64,000 nucleotides of DNA, taken from the NCBI GenBank assembly GCA_001643675.2, contig LSRY02000009.1, forward strand, positions 1,125,501 to 1,189,500, in the 5' to 3' direction. The stretch comes from Monocercomonoides exilis. Its lineage: Eukaryota; Preaxostyla; Oxymonadida; Polymastigidae. The translations under genes were made by a program, and so were the position numbers. The notes beneath the pieces are model-generated. The model was not told where the DNA came from. It saw only the letters and a program-made list of their open reading frames with translations, and made no database searches. Below are positions 1-10,544 of the stretch, in pieces. Each line of letters opens with the position of its first letter. The stretch's first letter is position 1.

Positions 1-1178
1 TCGTCCAGATAAATTACTAGCTTGACTTTCCACTTTTCTCTGATGAACGAGGCTGCCCTTTTTGTTATCTTTGTGAATGCTCTGGGAGCATCTTTCGCTC
101 AAAAAGGCATCCCTACGTTAGCGTAGCATTGATTCTGAAAGCTGAAACGCATATAGGGACTGAATTGCTCGTCCACCTTTACATACTGGTATGCACTCGA
201 TATGTCCAGAGTGGTCATCCAATCGCTCTTCTCCAGGAGTTCCACCACTGTTTCCTGGGAATCCATTTTGAAGTGCTTTCCCTGTTCTTCCTCGTTTAGA
301 GCTCTGCAATCCAGGATCTTCCTCCACTTTCCGTTTTTCTTTCGCACCATGAATGTCGTGTTGAACCACTTCACCTCCGACTCCTTTATGGGCTTCACCA
401 CTCCTTCCTTCAACTCCTCCTCCAAGAGGGATGAATAATTGTTTGTCATCTCCGTTGTTCCCCGAAACTCTTGTCTGTGTTTTCTCTCCTCGAGAGAGAT
501 TGGGGACTGGGGACTTCTCCATCGAGCTTTTATACCACGGCTTACAAGTTTGTCTCCCCCAATCTTCCTCCACTCGCTCAGTCTGTTCACTAGTCTCCCA
601 GGAAGTGGCTCTTTCGGTGGTCCAATCGCTTGACTCCTTTTCACTTCTGGCGTCATGTGGCCAGGTTGCGTCTGTGTATTCCCTTCTTCTTCGAGAGTCT
701 CTAATATAGCTGTCCTCGAGCTCCCCTCCCGGGCACTCCCAATTGGGGGCTCGATAACAATCCCAAAAGCTCTCAAGACTATCTTCCCTTTCTCCCTCTC
801 GCTCTTCTGTCCCGTCACTCGGGGATATTCGGAGTCTCCTTCTGTTCTCGTTGTCTCGTGACGTACATCTTCTATCGATATCTCTCTCGCCGAATCCCCC
901 GTGATTTCTCGTTCTCTCAACTTTCTTTGGTCTGGCGAGTTCAGAGTCCCTCTGACGTTCATCTGTTGTTTCTGCATTTCCGTCCCTGATCGCGTCTCGC
1001 CCGGAGCTATGGTTGCTCGTCTTGTATTCATCTCGCAGTAATTTGCTTCTCTCTCTTCTCTCTCTTCTCTCTCTTCTCTCTCTTCTCTCTCTTCTCTCTC
1101 TTCTCTCTCTCCTCTCTCTCCTCTCTCTGTCTCGCAGCAAACCGCGGACTCCTTCACCCTCGCTTCTTCCAGGCCCAT
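1..1178 (-). pseudogene. DIRS copy A reverse transcriptase (partial, one in-frame TGA)
   Basis: The frame opens with an Arg/Glu-rich linker and reaches RT fingers and palm from about residue 270: VVKPIKESEVKWF, KKNGKWRKILDCRALN, and the first palm block TTLDISSAYQYVKVD. The frame meets TGA at 99-101, directly after GMPF. Reverse transcriptases normally have a Gly there (PFG box). The same frame then continues with AKDAPRAFTKI and reaches YLD at the window edge. The identical TGA occurs in copy B, so it predates the split of the copies or is tolerated. The rest of RT, RNase H and recombinase lie outside the window. Confidence 0.75.
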
Positions 1179-1473
1179 TGGCTCGATCCAAAAGCTGCAT
1201 CTGTAGCTGGTCCTCCCCGTATCCTCGGGGGAGCTGGGGGGAGGGGAACTGTGATCGAAGCCACTCTCCCAGGTGATGCTGGGGCATGCTGTGGTAGGGC
1301 CTGTGTTGATCTCCTTCTTTCCCTGAAATTTGTGAAGCTCGCCTCGAAGCCCTGCTTTTGGAGCTGTCTGTAAGCGAAGCCCTGAGCGTTCCTGCCTGTG
1401 CTGTATCTCCTTGGGCGTCCGCTCCTGGCTGCGACAAGGTCGAAGGCTGTGGGAGAAGCGAGGGATGCTCCAT
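118..1473 (-). other. Long overlapping alternative frame across the DIRS gag/RT junction
   Basis: A second minus-strand frame stays open for 451 codons across the whole RT linker and fingers region, in a different phase from the RT frame. It encodes a Arg/Glu/Ser-rich, very hydrophilic sequence and stops just after LSESMLR. Copy B keeps the corresponding frame open (47984-48985) to the same stop. Purine-rich DNA rarely forms stops, so this may be a by-product of composition. DIRS elements are nevertheless known for overlapping ORFs. No domain is recognised. Confidence 0.3.
1046..1128. repeat. 9-bp CT/GA minisatellite inside DIRS copy A
   Basis: Tandem TCTCTCTTC units, about nine copies. Because the unit is a multiple of three, every frame stays open; on the minus strand it encodes Glu-Glu-Arg or Arg-Arg-Glu repeats. 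Copy B lacks the expansion at the corresponding position, so it arose in copy A. Confidence 0.9.
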
Positions 1474-2407
1474 TCCTTGGACTATCCCCCTCTGGACGAA
1501 AAAAGCTGGTACTCTCCACCAGCCTCCTCAGGCTCTCTGGGACGTCCTTGGACGTTCCCCCTTCCAGGAAACACTTCACATTCTCCCAGTTTGACTGGGG
1601 TATAACTTTTTGTAAATTAATCCGGATGATACAGTCTGCAATCAGGGCATATGAGCAGAAGAGTCCCCTCAATCGCTCCTTCTCTTCTTCCCCTAAATGT
1701 GTCGTCCTCAATTCTCTTGTAGTGAGGGCTGCAATCGCCTTCGCGGCTTCAAACCCCGATTCCAGGGCGGGCTGAAACAGCTCGATAACCCGGGCGGCTT
1801 CTGGGGAATCTTTTCTTCCCTCCGCAGTGACCCCCGTCACTGCTAGGGCGTTCCAACTCATGTCAGTGTGTCTAGTGAAAAAGTTCTTCTCCGTCTCCGG
1901 GATAAAGGTGTTCAGGATATCATCATTTATTCTGATAGATCCGGCTTTGCAAAAGTCCATGAACTTTCTCAGCTCACCCGTTTGTCTCCGTAATGTCAGC
2001 CATTCGTCTGGGAAAATTCCCAAAAAGTCTTCCGATTTTTCCTGCTCTTCTTCCCGCTTTTCTGTACTTCCGGAATCGCTCTCGCTGCTTTCATCTTCGT
2101 CCCATCTCTTCATCTGATTACGTACGCGACTGCCCCTCAATCGCTGTCTGTGTCTCTTCTTTGCGATCATTTCTGAACTATCAGTTTCGGACTCAGATTC
2201 GCTAGCTCTCGTCGGAGATCTTCTACTTGGTAGTTCCCTCTTCGTCTTTCTTATTGGTAATATTCCTTCTGCTCCAGAGTGACTTAGTCCTTCTCTGCTC
2301 CTCGACACTTGATCGATCCAATTTTCAACTCTCTTGAGCCTTCGAACAAGATCAAAGGTCTTCTCCTCGCTGTCGCTGTCTACCATTCTAACAGGATCTA
2401 GCGTCAT
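1154..2407 (-). CDS. DIRS copy A ORF1, gag-like protein
   Basis: An open frame of 417 codons from the ATG at 2407, the first ATG aligned with copy B. The protein is highly charged: an acidic Ser/Glu-rich N-terminal third, a helical middle with FMDFCKAGSIRI and the DMSWNALAVTGV region, and a Gly/Pro/Arg-rich C-terminus. No zinc knuckle is seen. Position upstream of reverse transcriptase and helical content fit a DIRS ORF1/gag nucleoprotein. The copy B equivalent (46771-48006) has three in-frame stops, whereas this frame is uninterrupted. It ends 25 bases inside the start of the next frame (1178), so the two overlap. Function is inferred from position, not from a recognised domain. Confidence 0.6.
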   Translation of the reverse strand: MTLDPVRMVDSDSEEKTFDLVRRLKRVENWIDQVSRSREGLSHSGAEGILPIRKTKRELPSRRSPTRASESESETDSSEMIAKKRHRQRLRGSRVRNQMKRWDEDESSESDSGSTEKREEEQEKSEDFLGIFPDEWLTLRRQTGELRKFMDFCKAGSIRINDDILNTFIPETEKNFFTRHTDMSWNALAVTGVTAEGRKDSPEAARVIELFQPALESGFEAAKAIAALTTRELRTTHLGEEEKERLRGLFCSYALIADCIIRINLQKVIPQSNWENVKCFLEGGTSKDVPESLRRLVESTSFFRPEGDSPRNGASLASPTAFDLVAARSGRPRRYSTGRNAQGFAYRQLQKQGFEASFTNFRERRRSTQALPQHAPASPGRVASITVPLPPAPPRIRGGPATDAAFGSSQWAWKKRG

Positions 2408-2448
2408 TCCAGCTGCGGACAATGGTGTGAACAAGAAGTGAATTCGTT

Positions 2449-2528
2449 AGCGAAGTTTTTCACTAAAACCACCCATAAATTGTGAACAACACTCATTATC
2501 TCGGAGAAAACCTGTCTCACTGCGTTTT
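2449..2528 (-). repeat. Inverted terminal repeat of DIRS copy A
   Basis: Read on the minus strand, this end contains GTGAGACAGG, GATAATGAGT and a TGGGTGGTTT block in the same order as the two ends of copy B (46643-46745, and the complement of 52565-52650). That marks the outer boundary of copy A near position 2530. Confidence 0.75.
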
Positions 2529-2539
2529 TATAAAAAAAG

Positions 2540-3375
2540 TGATTGTGGAAAAGAAAAGTTGCTTTGAGTGGTAATGGAGGAAAGAATAACAATTAAAGAA
2601 GAAAGAGGGAGAACCGAACAATTCTGGAAGGAGAAAGAGAGAATCATGCCATTGGAGAAAGAAAGAGAAAGAGAAAGAGAGAAAAAGAAAGAAAGAAGAA
2701 GTTGGAAAGAAGAAAACGGAATGACACAGAGGAAAAGAAGAAAAGAAGAAAAGATACAGAGAAAAAAGAGAAAAGTATCGCACCAAAATATTCGCTTTGA
2801 GATCAGATGAAGAAAACGTTTGGATAAATTTTATCTTCAAAATACCAAAAAGATGCTCTGAAAAGGGGAATCTCCAGAGAGAAAAATGAATTGAGTGAAT
2901 GAGAAGAAAAAGAAGCAGAAAGATAAAATGAAAACGGGGACAATTAAATGAAGGGAAATATTTCTGCGGCATTTACAATTCTCTGGATGTGGTTCAAAAA
3001 TGAAAACACGTGGGGTTTTGAGGATTTCAGCAGAAGAAGCAAAGGAGAAGGAAAAGAAGCAAAGGAAAAGGAGCAAAAGAAAAGGATCAAAGGAAAAGGA
3101 GAAAGAAGGAAAATAGCAAACAGATGATTTGTGCAAAGAGGGATAGAATTTTGACAGAGAAAAGAGAGATGGAGAGAAAAGATTGAACTGATAAAATTGA
3201 AGAAAGAAGGAAAAAAATGAATGGAGATGAGGAAAATTGTGAAAAAGAGAGGGAAAAAATGGAAAAGATAAAGAGAAAGATAAGCAAAATGTATTTGTAT
3301 ATTTCTCTCTAACAAACAACAACAAAAATTTCCTCAGAAAATAAAATTTCTTATCATTTTCCATATCATAATCAC
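2540..3375. repeat. Purine-rich low-complexity stretch
   Basis: Over 800 bases of GAAAG/AGGA-type polypurine on the plus strand. It creates long Phe/Ser/Leu-rich open frames on the minus strand and Lys/Glu/Arg-rich ones on the plus strand. None has a recognisable domain, and codon content simply mirrors the repeat. No gene is supported here. Confidence 0.7.
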
Positions 3376-3384
3376 TATCATTCT

Positions 3385-3480
3385 CGCCTTCTTGTTTTTC
3401 TTCTTGTTTTTCTTCTTGTTTTTCTTCTTGTTTTTCTTCTTCTTCTTCTTCTTCAACTTCAATTTCTACTTCTACTTCTC
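3385..3480. repeat. 12-bp minisatellite CTTCTTGTTTTT followed by a (TTC)n tract
   Basis: At least four tandem CTTCTTGTTTTT units grade into a CTT/TTC triplet run. The following DNA to about 3780 is C/T-rich without a convincing gene. Confidence 0.85.
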
Positions 3481-4054
3481 ACTCATGAACATTACCATCA
3501 TCAACATAGTCTTCTTCTTTTTCACCTTCTCCTTCTTCATTGTCATCTTTTTCTCCTTCCATATCCACTTTCTTCATGTACGGATAATCGAATTTGTGGA
3601 AGTTGTCATCATCGTAGGCACAAGGTGGACATTTCCATGCAGCTCGTCTTCAGCTCTTTCAAAGAGAATGTCTGCAGAATACACAAAAGACATCTATTTC
3701 TCCTTCAGCTCAGCCATCAGCTGTGCATCTGAAGTTTCGCTTTTAAATTCAGATTGAACGCCAAGCGCTGTTTGTAGCTGATTTTTTTGTTTGTTTCAGG
3801 AGTGAGAATCTTTGAAAAGCAAACAAAAAGTGGAAGAGGAAGAAGAAGAGGCATAAATGAAATTGAATTTGTAAAAGAAGAAGAAGAAGAAGAAGAAGAA
3901 GGCCGAAAAGAAAGAAGATACTGAACCTGCAGAATCTTCCATCTGATTTGTATTTAAACTCATGTTATTTGAGGAAGAAGCTGAAGCCGACGGAGCAGTT
4001 AGAACAGTTACATAACTTTCTTCCTCTTCACAACCAGTTCTGTCATAATCTTCC

Positions 4055-4169
4055 ATTCTTTCTCCTTCTCCTCCTCCTCCTTCTCCTTCTCCTCCTCCTC
4101 CTTCTTCTTCTTCTTCTTCTTCTTCTCCTTCTCCTTCTCCTTCTCCTTCTCCTTCTTCCATCTCATCAT

Positions 4170-4202
<33 letters not shown>

Positions 4203-4206
4203 TAAC
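4055..4206. repeat. Pyrimidine triplet tract (TCC/TTC)n
   Basis: Runs of TCC and TTC triplets. On the minus strand these make a poly-Glu/Gly frame (part of a 253-codon acidic open frame, 3796-4557), and on the plus strand poly-Leu. The same strand downstream carries the decayed coding remnant at 4319-4830, so the acidic frame is treated as repeat-driven. Confidence 0.7.
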
Positions 4207-4318
4207 TGAAACAGCCCACTGGTCTGCTTCTCCAGTCAGGATACGAAGATAAGTACCAGCTGGAGATGAACATTCACAATCGTTTCCATTTTTGTCAACG
4301 TCATAGACTTCTTCTTCT

Positions 4319-4830
4319 TTGCCGTCTTCTTCTTTTTCAACTGGAGCAGCATGCAGATCTGCAGAAGAAATAGAAGACATCGAGAGGCGGCTGCTGATTG
4401 TGGTGTCTGAGGCAGCTGGGGTGTATATGCAGCACGTGCAGATTGTAGCTGCTGCCGCTGCTGTTGCAGCGGGCGCTGCAGATGCTTCGAGGGATATGGC
4501 GTTACACAGCTGGTTGTGTTGTATGGGGATGTTGTGCGTGAGTTTGTATTGACGCACTTTTGGCTATGCTTTCAGTTCAGCTGTTTCAGCTTCTTTCTTC
4601 ACAAACAGCGTTAAAGGGAACGAAGACGGGGAGCAAGCGAATATTTAACAGCAACTGATGTAAATGCATTTTTACCATTCTTTGATCTGTTTGATTTGTC
4701 TGTGCTGCCATCATTAATAACGCAGCTGGTGTGGCGATCAAAGCAATTCAAGCATGTGGTGGTGAAGCTGGAAGATGATTCGTGGAAAATACGATTTTCC
4801 AATGATCAAAAGAAAAAATCAAAGCTGAGA
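4319..4830 (+). pseudogene. Fragment of a three-copy gene family (paralog 1)
   Basis: The plus strand encodes the C-terminal half of a protein also seen at 43690-44316 (-) and 56480-57290 (+). Shared landmarks are IERRLLIVV.EA, an Ala-rich helix, ATDVNAFLPFFDLFD and VVVKLEDD. The reading frame switches at least twice between these landmarks, with no plausible introns at each switch, so this copy is decayed. The N-terminal SPF.RRRSEE region of the other copies is replaced here by pyrimidine triplet repeats. I do not recognise the family; the visible part is helical with no catalytic motif. Confidence 0.55.
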
Positions 4831-4889
4831 TACTTCTGTTCACTTTGTCCACGAGTCAAAAGAAAAGAAAAGAAAAGAAAAAAGTGAAT

Positions 4890-5430
4890 GAAAATAGAAT
4901 TGTCTTTCAACTGCTTTTCAATAATTCGTCAAACATGATTCACAAAAATTATAATTGAAGCAAAGACTGAGAACAATTAACTGAAAAAATAATTGAAATT
5001 AATTATTGAAAAACTTATGAGCTGATTGATTTTTGTTGTTGTTTGTGAGCATAAAAAAAGAATTTTCCATTTAAAAAAACACAACACAAAAAATGATACT
5101 GAGGAAAATTGTCAAAGAGAAATTGCAATTGCAATATTAAAAGAATCACATAAATGCAAACATTTTATTTCATTTTTCAAAAATTTGCTATTTATCTGAT
5201 TATTGGACGAAATGTTTATACAAAAAGAATCATGAAAGGAAAACAAAACAAAATAAAATAAAAAGTTTTCAAAAAAAGATGTGTGTTTGATTGATTAATT
5301 AATCTCTCACAAACAGTGAAAAAAGGAAGGAATATAAATACGGCAATCACTTATTGAATTTAAAAAAAGATAAATACAAGCATAACTGACTGTTATTTTG
5401 AAAAATAACAAAACATAGCATAACAATTAA
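4890..5430. other. AT-rich intergenic DNA
   Basis: Very AT-rich with short A/T runs; likely the 3' flank of the minus-strand glycosyltransferase that ends at 5432. No gene or structured repeat is seen. Confidence 0.6.
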
Positions 5431-5431
5431 T

Positions 5432-6319
5432 CTAAATAACATCAACTTCCGGGAATTTCACAATCCCTCTTGTTCCAGAATAAAACTTTGTGATTGGATA
5501 CTGCCGCACTTCTGGATCGTTTTCCCACCTATCCGCAATGCATGCAGATTCCCACTTGCAACCAATATTCAGTTTGTAAAAATAATCTTCCGAATCCATA
5601 AGAATGGCATTTGGCTTTCCTTTGTAATCGCGCTGGACAACTGTTTGCATGCAAACATAAGCAATGAAATAAGTCCCCCAGTAATCATGCTCCGGATCCG
5701 AACCAAATTGGTGGATAACGGGACTTTTAATTTCCACTCCACCATAAATTCGATCTTTCATGTATGATAAACGTCCCATAGGCAACATAATCTTGAATTC
5801 TTCCAAGACTTTTCCAAGAAGCGGGCTTCCCTTAGGTGCCATCAAAAACCCAAGTTCGATATGATACGCGGGAGGCCAATAGCTATTGAAGGCAAGCACA
5901 TCTGCTTTAGCCTTTGTCAAATTTCGATGAAAGTCTTCTAAAATAGTTTCATTGCAAATATATGTCGTTGCATCCATCCACACACCTCCATACTTGTAAA
6001 GCAACGAAAAGCGAATAAAATCAGCTTGATTCGCCAAAGGAAGTTTCTTCAATTCGGATGTAAGTGTTTTTCGATCCAAATACAAACTTAGCGTCGAATC
6101 TGTGATAAATATAGGAGTGAAATTCTTGACTTTTTCCTTCAAGTTGTGCAAAAGAAAGCGCACTTCCGGATTCATTTCTCCTTCCCAATAAAGCCAGATG
6201 ATTTTTGGAACTTCATACGAGTCGTCATCTTGCATAGGCACAAAATTATGAAGAAAAGGTTCTTCACTTGATGATGCAGCTGCAGAAAGGAAAAACGGGA
6301 AAAGCAACAATAGATACAT
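5432..6319 (-). CDS. Secreted glycosyltransferase, capsular polysaccharide synthesis/DXD-sugar family
   Basis: A 295-residue protein starting at the first ATG after a TTG. It has a cleavable signal peptide (MYLLLLFPFFLSAAASS), so it works in the secretory pathway. The fold signature is that of capsular polysaccharide synthesis (PF05704-like) and Gly_transf_sug proteins: KIIWLYWEGE near residue 40, ITDSTLS, then ADFIRFSLLYKYGGVWMDA around residues 100-117, where the acidic pair of the DXD-type nucleotide-sugar/metal site sits. HQFGSDPEHDYWG follows in the C-terminal half. Length is complete for the family and there are no internal stops. It ends in TAG followed by clearly non-coding AT-rich DNA, which supports the standard code. 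Substrate cannot be told from sequence; transfer of a hexose to surface or secreted glycans is the likely role. Confidence 0.85.
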   Translation of the reverse strand: MYLLLLFPFFLSAAASSSEEPFLHNFVPMQDDDSYEVPKIIWLYWEGEMNPEVRFLLHNLKEKVKNFTPIFITDSTLSLYLDRKTLTSELKKLPLANQADFIRFSLLYKYGGVWMDATTYICNETILEDFHRNLTKAKADVLAFNSYWPPAYHIELGFLMAPKGSPLLGKVLEEFKIMLPMGRLSYMKDRIYGGVEIKSPVIHQFGSDPEHDYWGTYFIAYVCMQTVVQRDYKGKPNAILMDSEDYFYKLNIGCKWESACIADRWENDPEVRQYPITKFYSGTRGIVKFPEVDVI

Positions 6320-6630
6320 CAATGAAAATTGAATCTTTGAAAATTCGATGAAAAAGAAGAATAAAGAATTACATTAAAAATAAAATAATGTCAGAAAAAC
6401 ACACATAAAATTCACGGAATAAATTGAAACAAAGCACACTTCCCAAGCAGCTGGGGCTGAAGATTTCGAGAACGATTTTATTTGATCTCATGCATAACTT
6501 GCTCCAAAATCAAAATTTCAAAAACTTCTTTTGATCGACAAACATATGTATGTGGAAAACCCAAAAATGAAAATGGCTCATTTATTTATTATGAACAAAA
6601 GATCATCAAAAGAGAAAGAAAAATTATGTG

Positions 6631-7745
6631 TCAAATCAGAAAAAAATTGATTTTCAACAATTCCACACAAACAGAAGCTTTTGTGAAAATGCCAAGTTGA
6701 AACAGAAAAATAAGCGATATTCCAAGCATGATGAGCAAACCTCGCTCGAAGGCACAAAAAGCAGAATTTCTGCCAAATGTGAAAATGTGCATTCGAATTC
6801 GAGAATAAATCGTCCCAGTTGCAGAACTTGTCTCGCATCGCACATCAAATTCTTCCAAAGCACTGCTCCATCTGGAAGCATTCATTTCCGATGGGTCTGA
6901 TTTTTCAGGCAGAATGTATTGTTGCAGATTCAAAAGGGAATCCATCAAAAGAGGAGAAGCCCAAATACGAGATTTGTCGTTCATCTGACTTCTTTCCCTT
7001 TGCTCTTCAAGCGAGCAGAAATGGATTTTGACGATGGTTGTTTCTGTCATTGGCTTGAAGTGATTGGCTTCAACAGCAATTTCATGAGGCCAAACGTTCA
7101 AAGAATCTTCCAAGAAATGATTATTGAGATTGACATTTTAATTAACAAAGCTATCTGGAACGAATGAGAAATCGGAATTTCTCGAATTTCTTCTTCGTCT
7201 TCTTCGTCATTGATGTCTTCTTCGTCTTCTTCGTCTTCTTTGCCTTTGAGGTTCATGAAGCGAATTTCAAGCATCTCTTTCGCGGATCAATCAAACCCCA
7301 TCAGATTGTGTTTTGGCAGCATCATTTCCTTCAAAATCGCAAAATGTGTTGGGAGCATCATTGGAGCCAGCAAACATGTTGAATTTGAACCCGATCATTC
7401 GAAGCGAATTGCTAGCCAAGATATGATGCAAGCACGCAGACGTCTTGAGCGTTGATGATGATGAAGGGAAATATGTTTGAAGAGCGATAAAAGAAAGAAA
7501 GAAAAAAGTTGATGAGTTTTTTTGCCAGCTATTTGTATTGCTCGAATTAATTGTATCTTCTTTGCCTTCTTCGTAATCATCTTCGCCTTCGCGTTGTTCA
7601 CCAACCACTTCAAAATCTTGTTCTTCCAAAAAATCAGCTTCTTCGGTTTCTTCATCTTCATCATTTTCTTTGTCTTCTTTTCCTTCTTCAGCATCTTCGG
7701 CTTCAGCTTCAACTTCATTCAGATTCGCATTAACATTCTGATCTT
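6631..7745 (-). pseudogene. Interrupted gene encoding an acidic protein (unidentified)
   Basis: Three minus-strand pieces look protein-coding. The first, from 7745, is a strongly acidic run (EVEAEAEDAEEGKED and onward) that leads into a 112-codon frame ending at 7291. The second is a short acidic repeat at about 7190-7260 (KEDEEDEEDINDEED). The third is a 160-codon frame, 6631-7113, starting EDSLNVWPHEIAVEANHF and ending with two hydrophobic stretches that could be membrane segments. Frames change between pieces and a few stops intervene, so this is a decayed gene or an intron-split one whose splice sites I cannot assign. No family is recognised. Confidence 0.4.
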
Positions 7746-8289
7746 CAAATAGCTTTCTTGATCTTTCACTTCAGTTGTCGAGCAACAAATCCTTGTTTGT
7801 TTGGAAAGTGCCTTTCTTTCGAATCCGTCACTTTTATTGACAATGTTTCCAGTGAATATATTTTCATTTCCCTTTTCCAAAAAAGTTATTTGTTTTCATA
7901 ATTGTTTTCGATGTGAAAGTTCTTCTCCAATTCTCAAAAATGCAACAATGATGAAGCAATATCACCATCATCATGATCGTTAAAATTCACTTCAATTCAA
8001 TCTGGAAATTGTGTTTGTTTCCTTTCCCCAGCATTTCTTCTTCATTTTTCGTCATCTGTCTCCTCTTTCCTTTCACTCAAATTCAATCTTGGAGATTGCA
8101 ATATATCGGAAAAACAATGGCTTTTCACACAGACATTTCATCATCTGCAAGTTCCTTTGCTTTCAAAAGGCTTCTTCGACATTTGTCTGCCTCTTTCTCT
8201 TTCCAGAAAATATGTTTTCAAAATGACACAATCATTTCATTCCGTTTTCATTTCATCCCTCCAGCAATGAATGCAACTGAACTTGGTTG

Positions 8290-9490
8290 AAGAATTCCAA
8301 CATTAAATCTCCTTGTTTCCTTGTGCCAAGGGGAAATGAAAGGCTCATTCATTCGGCGCGAACTTTGAGCAAAGCCATCTGAGGGAGAAAAGAAGAAAGC
8401 AACTGAATCAGCTTCGCACTTTTGAAAAATTCTATCTAGAATGTGAAATAAACGAAGTGAATTGGTTGTTTTATTTATTGTGAAAACATAAAAAGGAAAT
8501 AATTATGAAGACAATTTCTGTGTTGATAAAGAGGAAAAAGAGGAAGAATGAAGAAGATAATGAAGTAGGGAAATTGATGGAAAAGATGAAAATGGCTATG
8601 GTGATGATTGTGATGAAAATTGAAAATGAAGGAAACCTTTTCGGTTAAAAATGAATCGTTTCCTTGCATTTTCAATTCATATTACAACTCTTCTGTTTCT
8701 AATATAAAAGCTTTATTTGAGCTAACTCAATGGCTTCCACCATCTTCTCCTTTTGTCATGCTTTTTTTATGGAAGTGTTCTATAAGTAATTGATGGACAT
8801 TTCACAGTCTGAATCTTTCCTAATTGAATCTGCTCCGAAAACTTATTGATCATGGAGAGGAAATTCACTGATTGGGATAACATGTATGCAATTCCTTAAA
8901 AAAAAAAAAGCATCTTCAAATTAGAAATCTGCATGCAAATGCTTTAAACTTTCTTCCTCTTTCACAATAACAATGGGCAAATGCATACTTAACGGCAATT
9001 TTCAAAACAATGAAAAAACAGTTTATAAATATAAAGGAAGTTATTTAGTGTAAACCTCCTCATCACCACACCAATGACGAGCTTTTTTAACATGAGTGAC
9101 TGACAAATTGATAATCACTTTATCACTTTTTTATTTGATCTAATGTTTTTTTTCTGCTTCTTAATCCATTCAGAAAATAAAAATTTGATATCTTTTTTCA
9201 TAAATATTTATTTTAAATTTGAAAAAAAAGTCTTTTTTCCAAACTTGCACTTCAATTTTAAATTTTGGATAAGAATTTTGATCAAGTCAGTTAATGATTT
9301 TTATGATCGTCACTTTTTCAGATCTTTTGTCATTTTCCTAAAATTTGTCACTTTCGTTACTGTCAAGTCACTTGTCAATTCTTATTGCCAAACATAATAT
9401 TGGTTTCTCGGATTCGATAAATGGAGGTTTTTTGAGCATTGATGAGATAATTATGGTATTTTAAAACTCATTCATGCTTTGAACATCGAA
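8290..9490. other. AT-rich intergenic DNA
   Basis: No convincing coding frame. Around 9095-9380 the short motif GTCAC/GTCA recurs many times; a similar cluster is at 36415-36640. Otherwise nothing is seen. Confidence 0.5.
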
Positions 9491-9494
9491 TGAA

Positions 9495-9824
9495 GTGCTC
9501 AAATCTGTAAGCAATGGTGAAAAGATATTTGACTTACAAGAAAGTATTAATTTTGATAAATTGTTTTGTTTTAAAGAAGATATTCATTATCATGAAAAAA
9601 TGAACATCAAATACGAAGGAATTTATTGGAGAAAGATAACAATTGTGCAGTTCGCAAATATTTATATTTTTGAAGCGAAGGAGGGACGTGCCGATGAAGA
9701 TGATACGAATCGCACGAGTTCTTTTCAGCCAGTGAACGGAGTCTATTTTTATGTTAAAATATTAAAAACAATGCATTTCGCAGAATATATAACACAGTGT
9801 TCAACTATTGATATTTTCGACTGA
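9495..9824 (+). CDS. Hypothetical protein or exon, 109 codons
   Basis: Open frame with mixed, protein-like composition: KEDIHYHEKMNIKYEGIYW, then VNGVYFYVKILKTMHFAEYI. It starts at a TTG, so the true start (or an upstream exon) is unclear. It ends in TGA in AT-rich DNA. No domain or paralog is recognised, and no neighbouring gene gives context. Confidence 0.3.
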   Translation: MLKSVSNGEKIFDLQESINFDKLFCFKEDIHYHEKMNIKYEGIYWRKITIVQFANIYIFEAKEGRADEDDTNRTSSFQPVNGVYFYVKILKTMHFAEYITQCSTIDIFD

Positions 9825-9829
9825 TTTCA

Positions 9830-10540
9830 ACATCACAGAAACTTGATTAAACTTGCTCGGTCAAGAAAAAAAGAGCGTATTAATCTTTGTTTGTTGTCGT
9901 ATTTATCAACTTTTGAAAAAATGAATTGGATAAATGCATGATTGATGACGTTTCAAATAATCCTTTCTTAATATTTTCAGAGGAAGTGATATTTTCAATA
10001 TATTCTCAACATTTAAAATGGTCCAATCCAATTTCTGTTAAGCGTATTTTTTGGTAATCGAGTATTTTCAAGGGATTGCCGAGTAGTTGGGGAAAATGTC
10101 AGAATTTATCAATTGAGATAGAGAACTGTTCGTAATAATTGTGACATTGCAAAGGAATCTTTTTTTAAGATCATTTTCATTTCTGTATAAAAATAAACAT
10201 GCGAATTTTTAATGTGACATCTCATATATTTTCAAAATGAAAATGATTTTCCTTTCTTCAGTCAATAATCATAATTCCACCCATCTCTTCTCCTGCACTA
10301 ACCATTTCTCTCCCGATGTGTATATTCCTTTTTTCACCTTCAAGCAGCGCTATCTCCAAAATTGCACACGTTGTTCTTTTATAATTCAATAAGATGAGGT
10401 TTTTAACAGAGCTGAAGCTGCTTCAAAAAGCATACGCACTGCTCTCTTCTCTATTTCGACAAGCACCAGATGAAGAATTTTCTTCAGAAGATGTACCACA
10501 CAATGAAAAATGATAATCAATGATTCTTTGTTCTCAACAT
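9830..10540. other. AT-rich intergenic DNA
   Basis: Non-coding in appearance. The last bases before 10545 (TTTGTTCTCAACATTCAG) look like an intron 3' splice site for the frame that follows. Confidence 0.4.
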
Positions 10541-10544
10541 TCAG

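Larger units (their letters stand above)
1..2530 (-). mobile_element. DIRS-type retrotransposon, copy A (5' part only)
   Basis: The segment reads on the minus strand as a gag-like frame followed by a reverse-transcriptase frame, and it is cut by the window edge inside the YLDD active site. It is collinear with the complete copy at 46630-52652. The outer end (about 2449-2528) carries the same inverted terminal repeat as copy B, including ACGCAGTGAGACAGGTTT. No LTR or target duplication is visible, as expected for DIRS elements, which integrate with a tyrosine recombinase. Base composition is clearly more GC-rich than the surrounding AT-rich DNA. Confidence 0.85.

Noticed and set aside
2837-3364. 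175-codon minus-strand Phe/Ser-rich frame
   Set aside because: Mirror of polypurine low-complexity DNA; no domain and no start context.
3796-4557. 253-codon minus-strand acidic frame
   Set aside because: Its core is the pyrimidine triplet tract read as poly-Glu, and the opposite strand carries the family remnant seen in two other places.
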